This document shows, in pieces, positions 7,953-16,264 of a stretch of DNA of 64,000 bases (positions are counted from its first letter, which is position 1; each line of letters opens with the position of its first letter). The stretch covers positions 630,978 through 694,977 of the forward strand of contig NZ_FNVV01000012.1 in the NCBI RefSeq assembly GCF_900108345.1, in the 5' to 3' direction. This DNA comes from Bacteroides ndongoniae (lineage in GTDB: Bacteria; Bacteroidota; Bacteroidia; Bacteroidales; Bacteroidaceae). The notes beneath the pieces were generated by a model. The model was given only the letters and a program-made list of their open reading frames with translations, made no database searches and was not told where the DNA came from. The position numbers were made by a program, and so were the translations under genes.

Positions 7953-8999
7953 ATGAAGGAACAAGTATTACTGGGCATGAGCGGCGGGACGGACAGCTCC
8001 GTGGCCGCCATGCTCCTACAGGAGGCCGGCTACGAGGTAGTAGGGGTGACCTTCCGCTTCTACGAGGCAGAGGGTGGCGAAGCGCACTTGGACGACGCCC
8101 GGCAACTGGCTGCTCGGTTGGGCATCCGCCATTGCGTGCGCGACGTGCGCGACGAGTTCCGCCGCCGCATTGTCCGCTACTTCACCGACGAGTATCTGGC
8201 GGCCTGCACCCCCGTGCCCTGTACCTTGTGCAACAATCTGCTGAAGTGGCCCCTGCTGGCACAGATGGCCGATGAGCTGGGCATCCCTTACATCGCCACG
8301 GGTCACTATGTGCGCAAGGTCTGCCGCGAGGGGAAGTTCTACCTCGCCCCTGCCGCCGATCCCGACAAGGACCAGTCTTTCTTCCTCTGGGGGCTGAAGC
8401 AGGACATCCTGCGGCGCATGCTTTTGCCCATGGGCGACCTGACGAAAGCCGAAGCCCGTGCCTATGCCGCTCGCCGGGGCTTCGAGCGTGTGGCGGAAAA
8501 GAAGGACAGTCTGGGTGTCTGTTTCTGCCCGGGCGACTACCGTGCCTTCCTGCGGCGCGAACTGCCCGCCTCGGCCTTGCCCGGACGGGGACAGTTTCTC
8601 GATGAAAAGGGCGATTTTTTAGGGTGGCACGAGGGCTATCCTTTCTATACCGTCGGCCAGCGGCGCGGACTGGGCATCCACCTGAACCGCGCGGTTTATG
8701 TGAAGGAAATACGCCGCGAACGGAACGAAGTGGTGCTGGCACCACTCACCTCGCTCTATCGGACGGAGATGTTGCTGAAGGATTGGAACCTGGTGGACGA
8801 GGCCCGTGTGACGGGCGGCGCAGAGGTCATTGTGAAGATACGCTACCGCAAGCAGGCCAACCGCTGCCGGGTGTCGGCAGCCGATGGAGGTCTGCTCCGC
8901 GTCGATTTGCTGGAGCCGCTCGAAGCCATTGCCTCGGGTCAGGCAGCTGCCTTTTACGATGCCGAGGGGTTGCTGCTGGGCGGGGGGATTATTGTATAA
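7953..8999 (+). CDS. mnmA: tRNA 2-thiouridine(34) synthase MnmA
   Basis: ATP-dependent thiouridylase that adds sulfur at wobble U34 of tRNA-Lys, -Glu and -Gln. PP-loop [13 protein letters not shown] follows the start. The first catalytic Cys region is [12 protein letters not shown], the second [15 protein letters not shown]. The central domain carries GHYVRK and [10 protein letters not shown], and the C-terminal barrel ends [10 protein letters not shown]. The start [12 protein letters not shown] (348 residues) fits the family; ATGs at 7950 and 7923 are in frame alternatives, the latter preceded by GAGGAG, which is itself part of the repeat array. Bacteroides genomes often have more than one MnmA paralogue, so this may not be the only copy. 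Confidence 0.93.
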   Translation: MKEQVLLGMSGGTDSSVAAMLLQEAGYEVVGVTFRFYEAEGGEAHLDDARQLAARLGIRHCVRDVRDEFRRRIVRYFTDEYLAACTPVPCTLCNNLLKWPLLAQMADELGIPYIATGHYVRKVCREGKFYLAPAADPDKDQSFFLWGLKQDILRRMLLPMGDLTKAEARAYAARRGFERVAEKKDSLGVCFCPGDYRAFLRRELPASALPGRGQFLDEKGDFLGWHEGYPFYTVGQRRGLGIHLNRAVYVKEIRRERNEVVLAPLTSLYRTEMLLKDWNLVDEARVTGGAEVIVKIRYRKQANRCRVSAADGGLLRVDLLEPLEAIASGQAAAFYDAEGLLLGGGIIV

Positions 9000-9019
9000 T
9001 GATTTTGAGAGGCTCCTTG

Positions 9020-10531
9020 TTACTGGTTCAGCTTCAGCATCTCCTCCATATACTCGCGTGTATTGCTCAGGCGGGGAATCTTGTGCTGCCCACCTAACTT
9101 GCCTTTCTGGTCCAGCCAGTCGTGGAAGAGGCCTTGACGGGCCACGATGACTTCCAGCGGTTGCAGGGCCAGGTCGTTCTGGCGTTTGGCTTCGTAGTCG
9201 GAGTTGACTTCTTTCAGCGTGTCGTCCAGGATGCGGGCAAACTTCTCCAGACTGTCCGGCATCTGGGCAAACTCGATGAGCCACTGGTGGCGGCACTTGG
9301 CATGCTCGTCCATGAAGACCGGTGCGGCGGAGTAATCGGTGATGCGGGCACCCGTCTCGGCACAGGCGCGGGCCAGACCTTTCTCGGCGTTGTCCACGAT
9401 GAGCTCCTCGCCAAAGGCATTGATGAAGTGTTTGGTGCGGCCGGTGATGACAAACTTATAAGGATTCTTCGACGTGAACTTCACGGTGTCGCCTATCATG
9501 TAGCGCCAGAGTCCGGCTGAGGTGGAGATGACCATGGCATAGTTCTTGCCCAGTTCCACTTCCGTCAGGCTATAAACGCGCTGCTGTTCCTTGCCTACGT
9601 CTTCCAAGGGGATGAACTCGTAGAAGACGCCGTAGTCTATCATCAGCAGCAGCGACGGGTCGGCAGGGTCGCTCTGGGTGCCGAAGTAGCCTTCGGAGGC
9701 GTTGTAAGTCTCCACATAGTGCATGCGGGGGCTGCGGATGACTTCCTTGTATTGTTCGCGGTAGGGCGTGAAGGCCACTCCGCCGTGGAAGAACACTTCC
9801 AGGTTGGGCCACACTTCTTCGAGGCTTTGCTTGCCCGTCTTCTCCAGAATGTGCTTGATGAGCACCAGCATCCACGAGGGAACGCCGGACAGGTTGGTGA
9901 CGTTGGCATGGATGGTTTCGCGTGCGATAGCCTCCATTTTGGGCTCGAAGTGCTCCATCAGTGCCGTCTGCTTGCTCGGCACACGGATGTAGTTGACCAG
10001 CGGGTTGAGGTTTTCCATCAGGATGGCCGAGAGGTCGCCCACCAGGCTATGGTTGGTATTCAGGTTGGGTGCGTGACTTCCGCCCAGTATCAGACCCTTT
10101 CCCGTAAAGAAGCGGCTTTGGGGATTCTGTTGCAGATACAGTGCCACGGCGTCGGTGCCTCCGCGGTAGTGCGTGTCTTTCAGCGACTCGCGGCTGACAG
10201 GCAGGAACTTGCTCTTGTCGTTTGTAGTGCCCGACGATTTGGCAAACCAACGTATTTCGCTTGGCCAGAGCAGATTCTGTTCTCCGGCTCTCAGTCGTTC
10301 CACGTAGGGCTTTATCTCTTCGTAGGTCTGTATGGGAAGTCTTTTCTTGAAATCTTCGTAAGTACGGATGGAGGCATAGTCGTATTTCTTTCCCCATTCG
10401 GTGCCGGCGGCTTTGTGCAACAACCGCTGCAACACTCGTTGCTGTAGTTCTTCGGCACGGTTTGCATAGAGCTCAATCTCTTTATAGCGAGGAGTGAAAT
10501 ATATCTTATTCAGTAAATTAGTAATATTCAT
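9020..10531 (-). CDS. GH3 family (acyl-adenylate/amidosynthetase-like) protein
   Basis: Member of the GH3 family (named for plant auxin-responsive proteins), adenylate-forming enzymes that conjugate carboxylates to amino acids; the bacterial substrate is unknown. The 503 residues show the ATP-binding stretch RWFAKSSGTTNDKSKFLPVS, the central VETYNASEGYFGTQ and VISTSAGLWRYMIGDTVKF, and the C-terminal ITGRTKHFINAFGEELIVDNAEK hinge. Start chosen at MNITNLLNKIYF. A longer start at 10564 would fall inside a -7 box (TATTTTTG, minus strand, 10562-10569). It is convergent with mnmA and divergent from pfkA. Confidence 0.9.
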   Translation of the reverse strand: MNITNLLNKIYFTPRYKEIELYANRAEELQQRVLQRLLHKAAGTEWGKKYDYASIRTYEDFKKRLPIQTYEEIKPYVERLRAGEQNLLWPSEIRWFAKSSGTTNDKSKFLPVSRESLKDTHYRGGTDAVALYLQQNPQSRFFTGKGLILGGSHAPNLNTNHSLVGDLSAILMENLNPLVNYIRVPSKQTALMEHFEPKMEAIARETIHANVTNLSGVPSWMLVLIKHILEKTGKQSLEEVWPNLEVFFHGGVAFTPYREQYKEVIRSPRMHYVETYNASEGYFGTQSDPADPSLLLMIDYGVFYEFIPLEDVGKEQQRVYSLTEVELGKNYAMVISTSAGLWRYMIGDTVKFTSKNPYKFVITGRTKHFINAFGEELIVDNAEKGLARACAETGARITDYSAAPVFMDEHAKCRHQWLIEFAQMPDSLEKFARILDDTLKEVNSDYEAKRQNDLALQPLEVIVARQGLFHDWLDQKGKLGGQHKIPRLSNTREYMEEMLKLNQ

Positions 10532-10561
10532 CTTTCTTATTGAGATCAGATTTTCAAGGCG

Positions 10562-10569
10562 CAAAAATA
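10562..10569 (-). promoter_or_regulatory. -7 box of the GH3-like gene
   Basis: Minus-strand TATTTTTG, an exact TAnnTTTG match about 30 bp before the chosen start; it decides against the longer N-terminus. No clear -33 box. Confidence 0.45.
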
Positions 10570-10662
10570 ATCTTATTTATCGTCTTCTCTATCTTTTTTC
10601 TGTTTTTTTTCTACCTTTACGTCCATATAGATGAAAAGAAAGGAAATTTAAACTAATACGTT

Positions 10663-11673
10663 ATGAAGATTGGAATTCTGACCTCGGGAGGCGACTGTCC
10701 CGGCATCAATGCTACGATTCGTGGTGTATGCAAGACAGCCATCAATCACTATGCAATGGAGGTGATCGGTATTCACAGCGGTTTTCAGGGACTGCTGACA
10801 AAAGATGTGGAAACGCTGACGGAACAATCTCTGTCGGGGCTGCTCAATCTGGGTGGTACCATGCTGGGTACTTCGCGCGAGAAGCCTTTCAAACGCGGCG
10901 GCATTATATCGGACGTCGACAAGCCTTCACTGATCCTCAGGAATGTTAGTGAACTAGGCCTGGATTGTCTGGTTTGTATCGGAGGAAACGGAACGCAGAA
11001 GACTGCTGCTAAACTAGCGGCTATGGGGCTGAACATCGTTTCCATCCCCAAAACAATCGATAACGACATCTGGGGAACAGACTTCTCATTCGGCTTCGAC
11101 TCGGCTGTCAGCATAGCTACCGAAGCAATCGACCGCCTGCATTCTACGGCCAGTTCGCACAAACGCGTGATGGTGATTGAAGTAATGGGGCACAAGGCAG
11201 GCTGGATAGCTCTGTATTCGGGCATGGCCGGAGGTGGCGATGTGATTCTGATTCCGGAAATCCCCTACAACATCCATAATGTAGGCGAAACGATTCTGAA
11301 CCGCCTGAAGAAGGGAAAACCGTATTCGATTGTCGTAGTGGCCGAAGGCATACAGACAGACGGACGCAAGCGGGCGGGCGAATACATTGCCCAGGAGATA
11401 GAGTACGAGACGGGCATCGAGACACGCGAAACAGTGTTGGGATACACACAGCGGGGCGGTTCGCCTACACCGTTCGACCGCAACCTGTCCACCCGCATGG
11501 GAGGCCATGCCACGGAACTGATAGCCAACGGCCAGTTCGGACGCATGATAACGCTGAAAGGCAACGAAATATCGTCGGCTCCGCTGGACGAGATAGCCGG
11601 CAAGCTGAAGCTGGTGACCGAAGACCACGACTTAGTGGTGCAAGGCAGACGGATGGGGGTCTGCTTCGGATAA
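10663..11673 (+). CDS. pfkA: 6-phosphofructokinase
   Basis: Phosphorylates fructose 6-phosphate in glycolysis. The 336-residue group-A PFK fold begins MKIGILTSGGDCPGINATIRG. The phosphate-donor loop is GGNGTQKTAAKLA (Gly107 onward) and the catalytic segment PKTIDND (129-135), followed by FGFDSAVSIATEAIDRLHSTASSHKRVMVIEVMGHKAGW. The combination GGNG with Lys130 is mixed: Gly at the first site is typical of ATP users, Lys instead of Gly at the second is shared with PPi-PFKs and some ATP-PFKs, so donor choice is uncertain. A weak -7 (TACCTTTA, 10612-10619) lies about 45 bp upstream. It converges on rnc. Confidence 0.96.
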   Translation: MKIGILTSGGDCPGINATIRGVCKTAINHYAMEVIGIHSGFQGLLTKDVETLTEQSLSGLLNLGGTMLGTSREKPFKRGGIISDVDKPSLILRNVSELGLDCLVCIGGNGTQKTAAKLAAMGLNIVSIPKTIDNDIWGTDFSFGFDSAVSIATEAIDRLHSTASSHKRVMVIEVMGHKAGWIALYSGMAGGGDVILIPEIPYNIHNVGETILNRLKKGKPYSIVVVAEGIQTDGRKRAGEYIAQEIEYETGIETRETVLGYTQRGGSPTPFDRNLSTRMGGHATELIANGQFGRMITLKGNEISSAPLDEIAGKLKLVTEDHDLVVQGRRMGVCFG

Positions 11674-11712
11674 AGCAGGAAAATTACTTGAAACTTGAGT
11701 ATAATGGAAGTG

Positions 11713-11736
11713 GAACGGGGCCTATGGCCTCGTTTC
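11713..11736. terminator. Hairpin between convergent pfkA and rnc
   Basis: GAACGGGGCC (11713-11722) pairs with GGCCTCGTTTC (11726-11736) around a 3-nt loop, with one G-T mismatch. It overlaps the rnc stop codon and probably ends transcription from both sides. Confidence 0.5.
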
Positions 11737-12712
11737 ATGCTTTAGAGGCGGGAGTGTCGTCGGACAGTTCCGTCGGCAGTTTGTCTGTCGTTTCCGGAGC
11801 AGATGCGTCGATTTCGGCTTCGACGGTTATTGCAGTCTCGATGACGGCAAGCGGTTCGGCTGTAGGAGCGGTGCTGTCTGCTTGTGCCGGTTCGGCTTCG
11901 GTTGTTTGAGGCTCTTCGGCGGCTTGGGCTGCAGCGGCAGTGGCTTGCGCTTTGAGTGCTTCGAGGCTTTCCATGAACTGCGGGTCGCTCTTCAGTTTCT
12001 TCAGAGCCATTTGTGCAGCGTTCTGCTGCGATTCTTTTTTCGAATAGCCTGTACCTTTTCCGGCCGAAAGACCCAGAATGCGGACTTCGGTATGGAACAT
12101 GGGATTGTAGTCCTTGTCCAAAAGCTGTTCGATGAGTTCGAAAGATACTTCCAGTTTGTTTTTCTGGCTCCACTCGATGAGCTTGGACTTGAAGTTGACT
12201 TCTTTGCGCGACATCTTGTCCAGGTCGATGTAGCTCTTGAATATTTTCTTCTCCATGAACTGCTTGCAGCGGTCGTAGCCCTGGTCGATGTATATGGCAC
12301 CGATAAAGGCTTCGAAAGCATTGCCGTACATGTAGCTGTTGTGCGACGACGAGCGGGTGGACGACTTTACCAGTTTGTCCAGTCCGATGTCTACGGCCAG
12401 CTTGTTCAGTGTTTCGCGCTGTACGATTTTGGAGCGGGTATTGGTCAGGAAACCTTCGCGTTTCCCTTCAAAATGACGGTAGACGATGTCGCCTACGATG
12501 GCGTCGAGGATGGCGTCGCCGAGAAATTCCAGCCGTTCGTTGTTCAGGGGACGGCCTTTTTCGGAACGCAGGGAGGTGGATTTGTGCAGCAGTGCCTGCT
12601 GGTAAATTTGTATGTTGCGCGGGTAGAAGCCCAGTATCTTATAAAAACAAAGATAAGACTTCCTGTCTTTGTGAAACAGGAGCCTTATCTTGTCTATTTG
12701 ATTGCGTAACAC
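11735..12712 (-). CDS. rnc: Ribonuclease III with long acidic C-terminal tail
   Basis: Double-stranded-RNA endonuclease for rRNA and mRNA processing. The endonuclease domain carries the signature NNERLEFLGDAILDAIV (about 57-73), and a double-stranded RNA-binding domain spans roughly 170-245 (KLIEWSQKNKLEVSFEL, GYSKKESQQNAAQMALKKL). A further ~80 residues rich in Ala, Glu and Thr (for example EEPQTTEAEPAQADS) follow, making 325 residues against ~225-250 for most RNase III. The gene starts 9 bp after fabF and is the last gene of acpP-fabF-rnc. Confidence 0.96.
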   Translation of the reverse strand: MLRNQIDKIRLLFHKDRKSYLCFYKILGFYPRNIQIYQQALLHKSTSLRSEKGRPLNNERLEFLGDAILDAIVGDIVYRHFEGKREGFLTNTRSKIVQRETLNKLAVDIGLDKLVKSSTRSSSHNSYMYGNAFEAFIGAIYIDQGYDRCKQFMEKKIFKSYIDLDKMSRKEVNFKSKLIEWSQKNKLEVSFELIEQLLDKDYNPMFHTEVRILGLSAGKGTGYSKKESQQNAAQMALKKLKSDPQFMESLEALKAQATAAAAQAAEEPQTTEAEPAQADSTAPTAEPLAVIETAITVEAEIDASAPETTDKLPTELSDDTPASKA

Positions 12713-12721
12713 GATGCTGAA

Positions 12722-13987
12722 TTATTCTGCGTACTTCTTGAAGATGACGCATGCGTTATGACCGCCGAATCCGAATGTGTTGGACAAGGCAACGTTTACT
12801 TCGCGCTTCTGTGCTTTGTTGAAGGTGAAGTTCAGGTCATAGTCGATGTTTTCGTCATTGTCTCCTTCTTCGTGGTTGATGGTCGGGGGAACGATGCCGT
12901 TCTTGATGGCCAGAATACTTGCGATGGATTCTACCGCTCCGGCAGCACCCAGCAGGTGTCCTGTCATTGACTTGGTAGAGCTGATGTTCAGCTCGTAAGC
13001 ATGTTTTCCGAATACTTCCTGGATAGCTTTCACTTCCGAGATGTCTCCCACGGGAGTCGAAGTACCGTGTACGTTGATGTAATCTACTTCTTCAGGCTGC
13101 ATGCCTGCATCTTCCAATGCGTTTCTCATCACGAGCTTGGCTCCCAGGCCTTCGGGGTGGGAAGCTGTGAGGTGGTGAGCATCGGCAGACATTCCTACGC
13201 CGGCTACTTCTGCATATATTTTAGCGCCGCGTGCCTTGGCGTGTTCCAGTTCTTCGAGAACCAGACAGCCGCCGCCTTCACCCATTACGAAACCGTCGCG
13301 GCTTGCGCTGAAGGGACGTGAGGCTGTTTCGGGCGAATCGTTACGCGTGGATAATGCATGCATGGCGTTGAATCCGCCTACACCGCAAGCGGCGATGGCA
13401 GCTTCGGAACCTCCGGTTACGATGGCATTGGCCTTACCCAGACGGATGAGGTTGAATGCATCGGCTATGGCGTTAGTAGAGGTGGCACATGCTGAGCAGG
13501 TTGCGTAGTTGGGACCATGGAAACCGTACAGGATAGAAATTTGTCCGGCAGCGATGTCCGAAATCATCTTGGGGATGAAGAACGGATTGAACTTAGGACC
13601 CATTTCCTTGCCGTTGATGGCATAGTTGCCTGCTTCTTCTTCGAAGGTACGGATTCCACCGATACCGGCACCAAAGATGACGCCGATTCTGTTTAAATCC
13701 TCATTTTCGACATCAAGACCGGAATCGCTTACGGCTTGTTTGGCTACAGCGATGGCATATTGTGTATACAAGTCCATCTTGCGGGCTTCCTTGCGGTCGA
13801 TATAGTCGCTTGCATTGAAGTTCTTCACTTCGCATGCAAATTGGGTCTTGAAAAGGGATGCGTCGAAATGAGTAATAGGTCCAGCTCCACTAACCCCATT
13901 CACAAGGCTATCCCAGAATTCCTGAACGTTGTTGCCAATGGGAGTAATGGCGCCGAGACCTGTTACTACAACTCTTTTTAATTCCAT
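12722..13987 (-). CDS. fabF: 3-oxoacyl-ACP synthase II (FabF)
   Basis: Condensing enzyme of type II fatty-acid synthesis, extending acyl-ACP with malonyl-ACP. 421 residues of thiolase fold. The catalytic triad is visible: Cys167 in ATCSACATS, His in NVHGTSTPVGD and His in TKSMTGHLLGAAGAVE; the C-terminus has SNTFGFGGHNACVIF. It lies 23 bp downstream of acpP and 9 bp upstream of rnc on the same strand, a conserved order in Bacteroides, so all three probably share the promoter before acpP. Confidence 0.98.
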   Translation of the reverse strand: MELKRVVVTGLGAITPIGNNVQEFWDSLVNGVSGAGPITHFDASLFKTQFACEVKNFNASDYIDRKEARKMDLYTQYAIAVAKQAVSDSGLDVENEDLNRIGVIFGAGIGGIRTFEEEAGNYAINGKEMGPKFNPFFIPKMISDIAAGQISILYGFHGPNYATCSACATSTNAIADAFNLIRLGKANAIVTGGSEAAIAACGVGGFNAMHALSTRNDSPETASRPFSASRDGFVMGEGGGCLVLEELEHAKARGAKIYAEVAGVGMSADAHHLTASHPEGLGAKLVMRNALEDAGMQPEEVDYINVHGTSTPVGDISEVKAIQEVFGKHAYELNISSTKSMTGHLLGAAGAVESIASILAIKNGIVPPTINHEEGDNDENIDYDLNFTFNKAQKREVNVALSNTFGFGGHNACVIFKKYAE

Positions 13988-14010
13988 ACTAAGAAATGAA
14001 CGGATTAAAA

Positions 14011-14247
14011 TTACTTAGCGTGTTCTTCGATGTAAGATACAGCATCGCCTACAGTACCAATCTTCTCAGCTTGGTCGTCGGGGATAGAGATACCGAATTC
14101 TTTCTCGAATTCCATGATAAGTTCTACAGTGTCAAGAGAGTCTGCTCCCAGATCGTTAGTGAAGCTAGCTTCGTTAGTAACTTCTGATTCTTCAACGCCT
14201 AATTTATCGACGATAATCGCTTTTACTCTTGATGCAATTTCAGACAT
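14011..14247 (-). CDS. acpP: Acyl carrier protein
   Basis: 78-residue carrier of growing acyl chains. The phosphopantetheine attachment site is Ser37 in [13 protein letters not shown]; the rest is acidic and helical ([18 protein letters not shown] at the N-terminus, [20 protein letters not shown] at the C-terminus). It is the first gene of acpP-fabF-rnc and diverges from purN. A promoter with matching -33 and -7 boxes lies about 50 bp upstream. Confidence 0.98.
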   Translation of the reverse strand: MSEIASRVKAIIVDKLGVEESEVTNEASFTNDLGADSLDTVELIMEFEKEFGISIPDDQAEKIGTVGDAVSYIEEHAK

Positions 14248-14298
14248 AACTTTAAGTTTTTAATTAATAATTAGTTTTATTTCTTTAATTTTGCGGGG

Positions 14299-14330
14299 CA
14301 AAGGAATGAATATTTATCGTTTCTAACAAA
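14299..14330 (-). promoter_or_regulatory. acpP-fabF-rnc promoter
   Basis: On the minus strand -33 TTTG (14327-14330), 20-bp spacer, -7 TTCCTTTG (14299-14306; 7 of 8 to consensus), with a leader of about 45 nt to the acpP ATG. Confidence 0.6.
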
Positions 14331-14396
14331 TATTTGGCGAACAAAATGCAGATTTTTGCACAATTTTCACGGTTTTGTGCACAGATTGAGAAAAAT

Positions 14397-14966
14397 ATGG
14401 GGAAAAACATCGCGATTTTTGCATCCGGCAACGGTACGAATGCCGAGAATATCATCCGCTACTTTCAAGGTAGCGAAGAGGTGAAAGTGAAGCTGGTCCT
14501 GACGAACCGGCAACATGCGTTTGTGTTGGAACGTGCGCGCAAACTGGACGTTCCGTGTGCTTATTTCGGCAAGGAAGACTGGGCGGACGGCGAGCCGGTG
14601 CTTGAGCTGCTTCGCGAGCAGGGCATCGACTTTGTGGTGCTGGCAGGTTTCCTGGCGCGCGTCCCCGATTGTCTGCTTCGGGCCTATCCCAATAAGATTG
14701 TCAACATACACCCTTCGTTGCTGCCCAAGTTCGGGGGCAAAGGTATGTACGGCGACCGCGTGCACGAGGCCGTGGTGGCTGCCGGCGAGACGGAGAGTGG
14801 AATCACTATACATTATATTAACGAGCACTACGACGAGGGCGAAGTCATTGCCCAGTACCGTTGCGCAGTGTTGCCCGACGATACGGCTGCGGACGTGGCG
14901 GCCAAGGTACATGCGCTGGAGTACGAGTACTATCCGCAGGTGATCGGTCGTGAGGTGATGCGCTGA
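14397..14966 (+). CDS. purN: Phosphoribosylglycinamide formyltransferase
   Basis: Third step of purine synthesis: transfers formyl from 10-formyl-THF to GAR. 189 residues from MGKNIAIFASGNGTNAENII, which holds the GAR phosphate-binding loop. The catalytic Asn/His region is NKIVNIHPSLLPKFGGKGMYGDRVHEAV, and the formyl site is GITIHYINEHYDEGEVIAQ with the catalytic Asp. The frame is open 63 bp further upstream, but the family start is MGKN. It diverges from acpP and converges on pdxB across a repeat array. Confidence 0.97.
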   Translation: MGKNIAIFASGNGTNAENIIRYFQGSEEVKVKLVLTNRQHAFVLERARKLDVPCAYFGKEDWADGEPVLELLREQGIDFVVLAGFLARVPDCLLRAYPNKIVNIHPSLLPKFGGKGMYGDRVHEAVVAAGETESGITIHYINEHYDEGEVIAQYRCAVLPDDTAADVAAKVHALEYEYYPQVIGREVMR

Positions 14967-14990
14967 GCCGTCTGACGGGTGTTTCCTCTG

Positions 14991-15078
14991 GTTTCCACTT
15001 GCGGGAACTGCCGTTCCCACAAGTGGGGAACACGGTTCCCGCAAGTGGTTACGGTGGTTACCACAGGTGGAAACGGTG
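14991..15078 (+). repeat. Four-unit 22-bp array between purN and pdxB
   Basis: Units start at 14991, 15013, 15035 and 15057, each GTTnCC, a CTTGCGG- or CAAGTGG-type core, then AAC/ACG and a G-rich end. Units 1 and 2 are nearly reverse complements in their cores: CCACTTGCGGGAAC (14995-15008) pairs 13 of 14 with GTTCCCACAAGTGG (15013-15026). The array can therefore fold as a strong hairpin at the 3' ends of two convergent genes and may serve as a terminator. Confidence 0.85.
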
Positions 15079-15098
15079 CGGATAGCCTGCCGCCGGAA

Positions 15099-16163
15099 TC
15101 AGAACAGCTGATACTGCTGTGGCGTGACGAGGGTGAAAGCCCGCCGTTCGCGGCGTAGCGGATAGTCGCCTCGCAGCTGTTCGAACAGTTCGGGGTGCTG
15201 GCGCAGTGCGTCGCAGTCGCGTCGCGGGTCGTACATCTGCAGGGCGGCTTCGGTCAGGCTGCTGGCAGTGATGACGGGTGTGGCGGGCTGTGGCGGCTCG
15301 ATAGCGTACTGAGCTGTCAGGTGGAAGAAGCGGCAAAGGGCGTCGAGCGACATGCGGGTGGCGTTGGCCTTTCCGTCGGCCGAGTAGCCGGCGATGTGGG
15401 GCGTACCGATGAACACTTTGCCGAGCAGCTCCAGATTGATGTCGGGTTCGTTTTCCCACACGTCGATGACGGCATCGGCTATTTGTCCGCTGTCGAGGGC
15501 ACGAAGCAGGGCTCCGGTTTCGATTACTTCTCCGCGCGATGTATTGATGATGACCGGTCTGCGTTGCAGCGAGCCGAAGAAGGCGGCGTCGGCCAGGTGC
15601 AGGGTCTTGTATTTTCCTTCTTTATATAGAGGCACGTGAAAGCTGATGACGTCGCACTCGGCTGCCAGTTGTGCCAGCGATGCGAATCCATCGTGCCCTT
15701 CGCGTTCTTCGCGCGGCAGGTCGTTGAGCAGCACTTTCATACCCAGTCTTTTCCCTACTTCTGCCACTTTGCTGCCTACGTTGCCCGCGCCGACAATGCC
15801 GAGCGTCAGTCCGGCCAGCGGGCGGTCGGGTCTGTGCTGTTGCAGCAGCAGGAGGGTGGATTGCAGATACTGGGCTACGGAGGCCGAGTTGCATCCCGGA
15901 GCGTTGGTCCATCCGATGCCCGCCTGGCGGCAGTATTCGGTGTCAATGTGGTCGAATCCGATGGTGGCTGTGGCGATGAAGCGCACGCGGCTGCCTTCGA
16001 GCAACTGGCGGTTGCACAGGGTTCGGGTGCGTATGATCAGTGCGTCGGCGTCGCGGACGGCTTCCGGCGTGAATGCTTTTCCCGGCAGGTAGACTACTTC
16101 GTCGGCTATCTGCCCGATGGCTTCCCTGATGAAGGGAATCTTGTTGTCGACAATTACTTTCAT
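15099..16163 (-). CDS. pdxB: Erythronate-4-phosphate dehydrogenase
   Basis: NAD-dependent oxidation of 4-phosphoerythronate in DXP-dependent pyridoxal phosphate synthesis. The start MKVIVDNKIPFIREAIGQIADEVVYLPG gives 354 residues. Rossmann motif GIVGAGNVGSKVAEVGKRLG; substrate/NAD site DVISFHVPLYKEGKYKTLHLADA; catalytic Arg in INTSRGEVIETGALLRAL; WENEPDINLELL; His in GTPHIAGYSADGKANAT. A C-terminal PdxB dimerisation domain follows. The open frame extends 33 codons upstream, but that extension is unlike the family. Confidence 0.96.
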   Translation of the reverse strand: MKVIVDNKIPFIREAIGQIADEVVYLPGKAFTPEAVRDADALIIRTRTLCNRQLLEGSRVRFIATATIGFDHIDTEYCRQAGIGWTNAPGCNSASVAQYLQSTLLLLQQHRPDRPLAGLTLGIVGAGNVGSKVAEVGKRLGMKVLLNDLPREEREGHDGFASLAQLAAECDVISFHVPLYKEGKYKTLHLADAAFFGSLQRRPVIINTSRGEVIETGALLRALDSGQIADAVIDVWENEPDINLELLGKVFIGTPHIAGYSADGKANATRMSLDALCRFFHLTAQYAIEPPQPATPVITASSLTEAALQMYDPRRDCDALRQHPELFEQLRGDYPLRRERRAFTLVTPQQYQLF

Positions 16164-16264
16164 TTCCTTTTCTGTTTTTTTGTGCATGTATCGGACGGTT
16201 TCCACCGTTCGGGCCGTTGTGTAGCGGGGCCGTAGGCCGTGGCTGCACCGGATGTATAACACAT

